Assembly: GCA_004352715.1 (NCBI GenBank)
Contig: SCFE01000079.1
Span: 718,808-782,807, forward strand
Source: Hofstenia miamia
Lineage: Eukaryota > Xenacoelomorpha > Acoela
Direction of reading: 5' to 3'
Length of the DNA: 64,000 nucleotides
The notes under the pieces are model-generated. The model made no database searches, had not been told where the DNA came from, and saw only the letters and a list, made by a program, of their open reading frames with translations. How positions within the stretch are numbered: position 1 is the first letter of the stretch; every line of letters begins with the position of its first letter. Shown here piece by piece: positions 56,168 to 64,000 of the stretch. A program made the translations under genes and the position numbers.

Positions 56168-57167
56168 NNNNNNNNNNNNNNNNNNNNNNNNNNNNNNNNN
56201 NNNNNNNNNNNNNNNNNNNNNNNNNNNNNNNNNNNNNNNNNNNNNNNNNNNNNNNNNNNNNNNNNNNNNNNNNNNNNNNNNNNNNNNNNNNNNNNNNNNN
56301 NNNNNNNNNNNNNNNNNNNNNNNNNNNNNNNNNNNNNNNNNNNNNNNNNNNNNNNNNNNNNNNNNNNNNNNNNNNNNNNNNNNNNNNNNNNNNNNNNNNN
56401 NNNNNNNNNNNNNNNNNNNNNNNNNNNNNNNNNNNNNNNNNNNNNNNNNNNNNNNNNNNNNNNNNNNNNNNNNNNNNNNNNNNNNNNNNNNNNNNNNNNN
56501 NNNNNNNNNNNNNNNNNNNNNNNNNNNNNNNNNNNNNNNNNNNNNNNNNNNNNNNNNNNNNNNNNNNNNNNNNNNNNNNNNNNNNNNNNNNNNNNNNNNN
56601 NNNNNNNNNNNNNNNNNNNNNNNNNNNNNNNNNNNNNNNNNNNNNNNNNNNNNNNNNNNNNNNNNNNNNNNNNNNNNNNNNNNNNNNNNNNNNNNNNNNN
56701 NNNNNNNNNNNNNNNNNNNNNNNNNNNNNNNNNNNNNNNNNNNNNNNNNNNNNNNNNNNNNNNNNNNNNNNNNNNNNNNNNNNNNNNNNNNNNNNNNNNN
56801 NNNNNNNNNNNNNNNNNNNNNNNNNNNNNNNNNNNNNNNNNNNNNNNNNNNNNNNNNNNNNNNNNNNNNNNNNNNNNNNNNNNNNNNNNNNNNNNNNNNN
56901 NNNNNNNNNNNNNNNNNNNNNNNNNNNNNNNNNNNNNNNNNNNNNNNNNNNNNNNNNNNNNNNNNNNNNNNNNNNNNNNNNNNNNNNNNNNNNNNNNNNN
57001 NNNNNNNNNNNNNNNNNNNNNNNNNNNNNNNNNNNNNNNNNNNNNNNNNNNNNNNNNNNNNNNNNNNNNNNNNNNNNNNNNNNNNNNNNNNNNNNNNNNN
57101 NNNNNNNNNNNNNNNNNNNNNNNNNNNNNNNNNNNNNNNNNNNNNNNNNNNNNNNNNNNNNNNNNNN
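56168..57167. other. Assembly gap (1000 N)
   Basis: Placeholder-length gap that removes the 3' part of the minus-strand cysteine-rich gene at 57,168-57,427. The left flank is a TA run, a likely cause of the break. Confidence 0.99.
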
Positions 57168-57427
57168 GGCAAAAACACATCTTCAAGTGAGAGGTCCTCC
57201 TTGTAAGTGTTTTCTCGTAGATTAGTCATCCAGTTATGGTAAAGATAACTGAGATTTTTATGTGTTTGGATTGTACCTATTTCATTGCATGGAAAACATT
57301 GCCCTTCTGTATAGCAGCAATCCTTTGAACATTTCAGATAATCGTATGTGCAATGCAATGTTGATGTTGATGAAGTTTTAAGAAAGTAAGCAATCAAGAT
57401 ACATGACAAAAAACCTCTTAACTCCAT
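57168..57427 (-). CDS. Secreted cysteine-rich peptide, 3' end lost in a gap
   Basis: The ATG at 57,427 opens 86 visible codons. MELRGFLSCILIAYFLKTSS is a signal peptide. Then follow six cysteines spaced C-x6-C-x3-CC-x5-C-x2-C, a compact knot-like pattern, and about 45 residues with an N-glycosylation motif (NLS). The frame enters the gap open, so the end is unknown. The framework resembles, but is not the same as, that of the peptide at 3053-3289. It is presumably exported; role unknown. No stop or splice site is visible before the gap. Confidence 0.5.
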
Positions 57428-59503
57428 TTCATATAAGGGCGACTACTAAGTTAAACACGGAAATCTAACAAATAATCAAACAATTGATAGGTGCACCAAG
57501 TTCATATATGTTAATATGTACAAATTGTCTTAATATATTTATAAATAAGCGCACTATGTTTTGCTAATATTTAGAAGCAAATTTTACCTATGCATATGTA
57601 TGTGTAAATATTATAGGCATACATTCAGATTTTACTAATTCAACATTAGAACTTAAAATTTAAAACTGTCGGAAATTTTTGCTTGAGAACTCGAAAAAAA
57701 AATTAGATATATAATATATATATATATATATAAATTGATATACGAGCACAATAGATATAGTGGTTTAATTTATGATGATTCTCAAGTTCAGCCAATTTAT
57801 TCCTATTCAATAGGTCTGTCCAACCAGAGCCTTGGACCAACTAAGCTTATATAATTTAGTCTAATATTTAAGATACATAAAAAGGAAAGTTATTTCCTAA
57901 AAACAAAGGACAACAAAGTTGTGTCAGGATGACTAACATTCTTGCAGATAAGATAACAATTGATATTTTTGTGTGCATTGAATATAATAACTATGCAAAA
58001 AGCTATTACGTTCACTGGCCAAAATTCATATACTTTATAAGAAACTATGGGGAGAAGCTCCTCTATGCATATTGGACTTTTCTCGAGTTGAACTGAAAGA
58101 TAAGGTTGCCAGTCAAAGTTCCAATTCAAATCTTAACGAGACGAAAATTACTCGTGAATGCATATCATCTCAAACGCTACAAAACTTTTAGAAAAATTCC
58201 ATCAAAAATACATAAGAAGCGACGATTTATGTTTTGAAAGCTCAATATTAAAATACATTGATGCAGATGGGCTCATCATAAACCAAAAATGTTGCTGTCT
58301 TTCATTTAGAGGTAGCGACACTGAGTATCTCAAGAATTTTCTGAATACTTAAACATTGAATATCAAGACTTTAAAAGTTAGCACCGAGGATCAGAGCTGG
58401 AGATTACCCAAATTTAGAAAATAGCTACCTATGAAGCATCAGTGCAGGCAAGTACACGTAGATGCAGTGAGTCGAATGAATGCCATATAAGTTATAAGCA
58501 ATGTGTTGAAACACAAAATTTGAATTTTGAAGTTTTACATTAATATCATGTTCTCTTCTAAATTCTAAATGTGTGCTTAGTGTCTTACATTTCAGTGTGT
58601 AGATTTTATTAGAAGCTTCCAATATGCCAAATTTTGGTGTTGGAAAAATTGGAGAAAATTTTGACAATTATTATAGGCAATAATTTAAGTGGATCAGACC
58701 AAATTTGGTGCCGTGCCTGAACCTGAATTTCAGGCCATGTTCATCTTTGCCACGGATGAACAATCTAACGCTATGAAAAACTCAAAAACGTTTTGCAGTT
58801 GGGGAAGAATTAGAACAAAAGTTCTTTTTTAAACAATTATTTCCCACAGAAATGTAACCTGAAATATATGATGAAAAGTTATCAAAATGAGATACTTATA
58901 ATAATTTGATGAAATATTAAATGAAATTTTAGAAAGTAACAGAGGGATCAGGTTCGATTGTTTGCGAAAAATAGTGTCAATTTGTCAAAAAGCAGATTAG
59001 TAATGTTTGAAAGAAATTATAACTTAAAATCATTGGCTAACGACCTTCATACATAATGCAGAAAACTAACCAAACGTTTAATAACATTTACAGGAAATAT
59101 GGAAAAAGCTTTAGTGATATCCTAGAGATCAACAATTTCAATCTACCTTAATTGGAAAATGGAGTCCAAGATATAACGAATCTTGCAAGTCGGCATATAT
59201 ATCTTCTAAAATAAAGTATTTATAGTGATATTTTGCCTATGACAATTATGATTCGTTTGACTTGCCATACTCCATGCATTTTAATCAACATAGTAATTCA
59301 ACTTTTATTGGATGGGAAATTGAAATAATCTTGTTCAAAGCATATGTTAGTTAATACTTAAAAGCAGTAATCAACAACTTTAAAAATAGTATAAGAATAT
59401 TTTACAGGAATGCAGAAACTGAATAGCACCTTGAGACAAACTTAGAAAACTTTTTAGAGCACTAGATGAAAATACACCAGTAGATCAATCCAACTTTGAC
59501 TGC
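57428..59503. other. Spacer, nothing recognised
   Basis: Contains (TA)n at about 57,708-57,731 and several 60-80 codon frames (57,890-58,129 minus, 58,158-58,352 plus, 58,425-58,667 minus) without family features. None is bounded by a convincing splice pair. Confidence 0.4.
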
Positions 59504-59871
59504 CTTTAGATTTAATATAGATAGAGAAGGAAGAGGTGGAGAATTGCTAATTGTTGAACCTAAGTATATTAGACCAATAAGAAGACCTCACTAAAAAACA
59601 AATAATTCAAAATTCGAATTATCTGGAATTAACTTTAAAAAAGGAGAAATGCAACTTTGAGGGACTAGTCAGCACATGCTATAATCCCAATTCAGTATTT
59701 TACACCAAAACGAGGAGATTGAATGTGCTATGTAAATTAATAAGATAATTTGTAATCTTGGAGAGTTGAACTTAAACTACTTAAATAAAGAAGATTCTAT
59801 TATGCTTGATGTATTTTGTGATGGCCTACATCAAGAGAATATAAACAATGTTAACCTAACTAGAAGCTAGC
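59504..59871 (+). pseudogene. Non-LTR endonuclease relic
   Basis: It reads FNIDREGRGGELLIVEPKYI near 59,504-59,575 (the 'R.GRGGG..i..' block), later NNSKFELSGINFKKGEMQL, and at 59,757-59,871 GELNLNYLNKEDSIMLDVF ending in NLTRS (corresponding to GDxNxN...PTR). The last part parallels LLLGDWNLNYFNANDQSKMD of the copy at 3743-4100, so both belong to related elements. In the GDxN motif the Asp is Glu, and stops intervene; inactive. Confidence 0.65.
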
Positions 59872-60897
59872 CACCAATTCATTATTTTGTTAATAATTCA
59901 AATAATGAATTTTCCAAATTATTTTTTTCAATTAATTTTCTGACTATAATGTTAGATGCCTTAATGTAGGCAAAGGGCCATGTAATAACATTGCAATGAA
60001 AAGTGGACGTTCATGAATCAAATAATAAATAAAAAGAGAGTACTAGACAGCTAAATACATGAGCTAAGATAAATGAACAACGAATAGTTAATATTAAAGA
60101 AATTTCAAATTATAAAATTAATTAATAAGATTAAGGCTTTAGAAAATAAAAGAAATCACTATACTTATACAACATTTTAAATATGAACACCAGGAAATCT
60201 TGTAAACGTTGGTGTTTCTATGTTTACTAATAAGCAATGTCCAGTAATTTTTTAAGGAATATATAAAGTTTACAGATATCTTTGGTTATATTTTCATATT
60301 TGTATTAAATATAGCTTAGTTTGTATCTATGCAATTGTATATACTTCCTTGCATTGTTTTACACATTATTATGTGCATTATGTACAAATCATAAACAATA
60401 AGATAGTGAATGCTAATTTGGGCTTATGTCCATGACAATGAAGCAGTTATTACATTTGTTATCAAAGTTTTTACAGAAATGAGTTTTCGGAAGAGTATTG
60501 TCATAAAACTAGGATCAAAACTACCATTATAAATATAAAAAACACTGAAGACTTAGAAGAAGTGTGAAGGAGAGGCATCATCCCTCCAACCCTCATTCTT
60601 ACATCTTGGCATCTTTTTATTATAAAATTCTTTTCATAGTTTCATTTGAATGCGTCCTATATTAAACAATAGAAAATATTTTTAAAGTTAAAAAAATTTA
60701 CATCAATCAAATAATGTCGAACATGACAGATGTACCTAATATAATATTTAATTCTATCTGTTGTAATTAAAATCGATTTTTAACATCCGAACAGGGAGTA
60801 CTTCTTTTGTTAATTAATCTATTTTCTCTTTAGCTAACACAGCCAATCAAAACAGTTATAATTATATCACCAAACTTCAGAAAATTAGAAAACAAAC
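59872..60897. other. Spacer, possibly decayed retrotransposon and promoter of the next exon
   Basis: A/T-rich; no readable RT blocks follow the endonuclease relic. The 3' part would be the upstream region of the exon at 60,898; no clear TATA signal was seen. Confidence 0.35.
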
Positions 60898-61039
60898 ATG
60901 GCAATGGGCTGGTTCCGAGTACTTCTCTTTTGCTTGCTTATATTTGGTGCTACATGTTACGAATATGAAAGGTGGCCAAGCAATTCGTATTCAGATTGCC
61001 CCTTCTGTTATTATCAACAAATGAAAAGGCAACCGGATC
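60898..61039 (+). CDS. Signal-peptide-bearing first exon of a secreted protein
   Basis: The context AACAAACATGG has an A at -3 and G at +4. The exon begins MAMGWFRVLLFCLLIFGATC, a strong signal peptide, then YEYERWPSNSYSDCPFCYYQ and QMKRQPD, and reaches GATC|GTAAGAG, a good donor, in phase 1. Mature residues include a CPFC pair and many aromatics. Ignoring the donor, the frame would run on only about 15 codons. Following exons were not identified in the remaining 3 kb. The family is unknown. Secretion is inferred from the N-terminus only. Confidence 0.5.
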
Positions 61040-63360
61040 GTAAGAGCTTTCACGTTCAAATTTTATTTAATAAATAATCCAGAACTTAATTATAAAAATA
61101 TTTAAAAACTTCAATTCTTTACCAATTTCAAATATTTCATTTCAAATAATTTAATATTGTCAGAATATGTAACTAGATGCATTTTTTCGAAATATTTTCA
61201 GATTGTGACCATACTTAACAAAGATGAACATTTAAAAAAAATTATAATTGATATTCATAATTTTGCTAATATATTATAAAAAGCATGATATTTTAATGAA
61301 ATTGAATAAATGATGACTTGCAAAATTTTGTCAAAAATTTTTCGAATTTGGGATGGATTCGATGATGCAATGCGTATTTCCAATTTCATAATCGATCTCT
61401 ATAATTATATAATTTCAACAGTTGCATACTTAATGCACAATTGAACACGAATAGCAACAATAATATACACCACTGGAATGCATTGCTGTAAAGCCGTCTT
61501 TGTCTTTGCGAATTTGAAGAATATTTCCACATAAATAAACTGCTAAAAATAAAGTCATATTTTTGAAATAGACGTTTTCACATTTAATCATAAATATTAC
61601 AATTCAAATTGGAAATTTTTTTGGGAAGTCTAATGTCTATATATGCACAATATGAAATTATTTGTTAATACCTAATTATCTTCACATGTTCACACTTTGA
61701 AAACCTTTCAATTTATCTAAAACTTTTGAAAAAACCAAAAGTAAATGTCAATATTATCAAATATTCTTAAATATTATTATCATTTTATATATATATTTAA
61801 GGCAAGTTTTTACATAAAATAAAATTATCAAAATAGACTATACATAAAGGGTTTAATATTAATTGTATATTTGAAAGTTAATGCTGCTTACTATCATGTT
61901 ATTGCAGCGAGTCATTACTTCTTATGATGAAAGGCTTTTCCCATTTTCAACTGACCCAATGTATATATATATATATAAATGCTTTTGTAACATAATTTGT
62001 TAAATGTAAAAGTAAAATATTTCTTTCAGAGAAAGCTTAAATTTTCTATATAAGACTGTTTGCTATGCATAATTAGAATCAGTGTAAATGTGCTTCTTCA
62101 CTACCTGTATTTTTTCAAATCGGCAGATAGAAACTAAAGTTATTTTAAGTGTGACCGAAGGCATGGGTTTTCCTGTAAAGCCTCATATTTAAGCTATTAA
62201 ATCTAAAGCATTGTAATCAAGTATGCAAATGCTTTAAGATATTAATAAAAGACTTTTTAAAATAAAAAATGCCACAATTTTTACATTTCCTTTAATTTTA
62301 TTGCCTATTTTTGAGCATAATTAAACAAAGGATATGTGGTTTTTGTTGGAATAACAAGTCACTGCGAAGCAATTACATTAGTTTTAAATAGAACTACCTG
62401 CCTTTGAATTGTATGTCATATAGAACTTTTATTGTGAATTAGTCTAACTTTAATCATCTGGTTTTTCACAACCCAATTTCAAATTATAAATATAAATATT
62501 TTCGTCGACAACTTGTTACCATATGTGAATAAACATATTTACAGCTAAATTTAAGATTCGGGTAATATGAAATGATGTTAATGCATAGAAATCCATTAGA
62601 CTGTATTGACGTCGAAATACATATTTCGACTTAAAAAAATACCTTCATTTAAAATTAGTATTAATTTTACGCACTTTTATTTATTAATTGCACTTACATT
62701 AAGTTATTGCTATATTAGTTAATTACCTCTGCATTAACATTTGGAAACAAAGTACTAGAAACTTTAAATAAGTGATCCATTAATTATGATGAGTGTATTT
62801 TAGCGAGATGTTGTGACGTCAATACTAAGCGGGCTGAAAGTTTAAACTCTTTGAACTATAAAAAAATAACAATAAAACTATTAAATTGTAAAATCAATCG
62901 AAAAATTTATTCTTTTGAAAATATACAATGAGCTGCCATTTTTATTATGGGACTACAATTGACAGGAAAATATGTTCTGTCAAGCACTGAAAAATTGGGA
63001 TTTTATGTATAGAAATGTACGATAGGCTATATATTTGACAATCATAAATTGCGCAATTAATAGTTGTTTGAATTTCCAATTTAAATTTATTCAATAGGTT
63101 TCTTTCAGTGATAAGAAAACCATCGACGTGAATTAATGAATGGAATTTCACTAAATATTCAAAGCACAAATTGTTTCAATTGCTTTTCGAGTAGTTAACT
63201 GGAGTGGATATTAAATGTAAAATAAGCAATTTACAATCGTATTGTGTCTAAAATAGATGCCTTTAAATGTTAAAAGCTCGTTTTATCAACTTTTGGAGAT
63301 ATAGAGCTATGTCTTAGACTGACTGGTGATACATATATTTATGCCCTTAATCCCGCATGC
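61040..63360. other. A/T-rich stretch, nothing recognised
   Basis: May contain introns and short exons of the gene that starts at 60,898, but none could be supported. A short TA run lies at about 61,960-61,975. Confidence 0.4.
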
Positions 63361-63368
63361 CTTACTCG

Positions 63369-63686
63369 CAGAGTTGGAATCGGTTCAGTTTCGGGTACAA
63401 AATCCTAGAAAATCGGGTACAGTTTCGGGTAAGTCCACATGTTCCAGGAAAACGCCAGCTTTTTCAAAGTGCTCTGAGAAGGCCTAAATTCAATAATTAT
63501 TTAGAAGAGTGGGGCGAACAATACATTATCATTCGTTTGAAATATTGAAGATCACTTTGCCGTACGTCATTTCGGGTAGGATTCGAATAAGATGATGTGC
63601 ATTTTGGGAAATTTAGAGTACATTCGGTTTCGTATTTAAAAAATCGGTTTTTTCGGCTCCAAATTCTGTACCCAGTTCCAACTGTG
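63369..63686. mobile_element. Probable miniature hAT-type element
   Basis: The left end CAGAGTTGGAATCGG and the inverse of the right end CACAGTTGGAACTGGG are similar, and both ends carry inward CGGGTACA-type motifs (TTTCGGGTAC is repeated near 63,389, 63,414 and 63,424). The flanking octamers CTTACTCG and CTTTCTAG agree at 6 of 8 positions, so the duplication is only suggestive. Non-coding. Confidence 0.5.
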
Positions 63687-64000
63687 CTTTCTAGTAAAGC
63701 ATTTATTGAAAAAACGGGTCACGCTTGTTACAATCACGCTAAAATTTAATTTTTTGCTGATATTCTTTTCGAGATGCGTAGTTATATAATGGACATTATT
63801 TTAGATTTTAACTCAACCCATTCAATTCTGAATTTCCAATAGCTTATAAAGATTTCATCAAAAATACTAAACGTTTATAATTCATAAACTAATAAAGATG
63901 TCCAAAATCCAAAACCATTACAGGATAAAGAAATGCATCTTCACTCACTTACATTTGATCATCGGCCTAAATGCAACTTTTTTTGTAGATTTTATACTAA

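Overview
This is an AT-rich animal nuclear genome window. It carries intron-containing genes, a dense load of decayed transposable elements, many (TA)n tracts and assembly gaps. Animal origin rests on one anchor gene, flap endonuclease FEN1, whose 376-residue product aligns with metazoan FEN1 throughout, together with non-LTR, Penelope-like, Ty3/gypsy-like, hAT and Tc1/mariner elements. The phylum cannot be fixed from the sequence. Introns of 41-50 bp sit beside introns of 5-7.5 kb in the same gene.

Layout. 1-404: tail of an SGNH-hydrolase-like ORF on the minus strand. 0.7-8.2 kb: a Tc1/mariner relic, a knottin-like secreted peptide gene (3053-3289), two non-LTR retrotransposon copies in opposite orientation plus one short 3' end, and between them the last exons of an unrecognised gene (6411-7111, minus). 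8.2-12.8 kb: mostly unassigned, with an internally deleted mariner-like element and one possible tiny secreted peptide. 12,878-30,881 (minus): the whole FEN1 gene in 11 exons. Its last intron holds two hAT elements, one of them (15,935-19,133) with an intact transposase ORF, terminal inverted repeats and a perfect 8-bp target duplication. Other FEN1 introns hold three further miniature inverted-repeat elements, a palindromic 40-bp tandem repeat and a possible antisense exon.

31.5-45.3 kb is a compositionally distinct block, almost without CpG. It is built of Ty3/gypsy-like fragments in both orientations (gag, protease, RT, RNase H and integrase on the minus strand at 36.3-42.5 kb; plus-strand pieces at 31.5-34.2, 35.3 and 42.4-43.1 kb) and one non-LTR RT relic. 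45.9-52.3 kb holds two miniature hAT-type elements with 8-bp duplications and a 5'-truncated Penelope-like element embedded in (TA)n. The right end has two more exons for secreted peptides (57,168-57,427 minus; 60,898-61,039 plus), another non-LTR relic and a miniature element at 63.4 kb.

The assembly has three large gaps (4101-5100, 28,638-29,551, 56,168-57,167), one 115-base gap and three single-N joins. Two of the single-N joins are flanked by near-identical duplicated sequence and look like unmerged overlaps or haplotypes. No operon-like organisation, CRISPR array or tRNA/rRNA gene was seen. The only gene placed firmly in a pathway is FEN1 (Okazaki-fragment flap removal and base excision repair).
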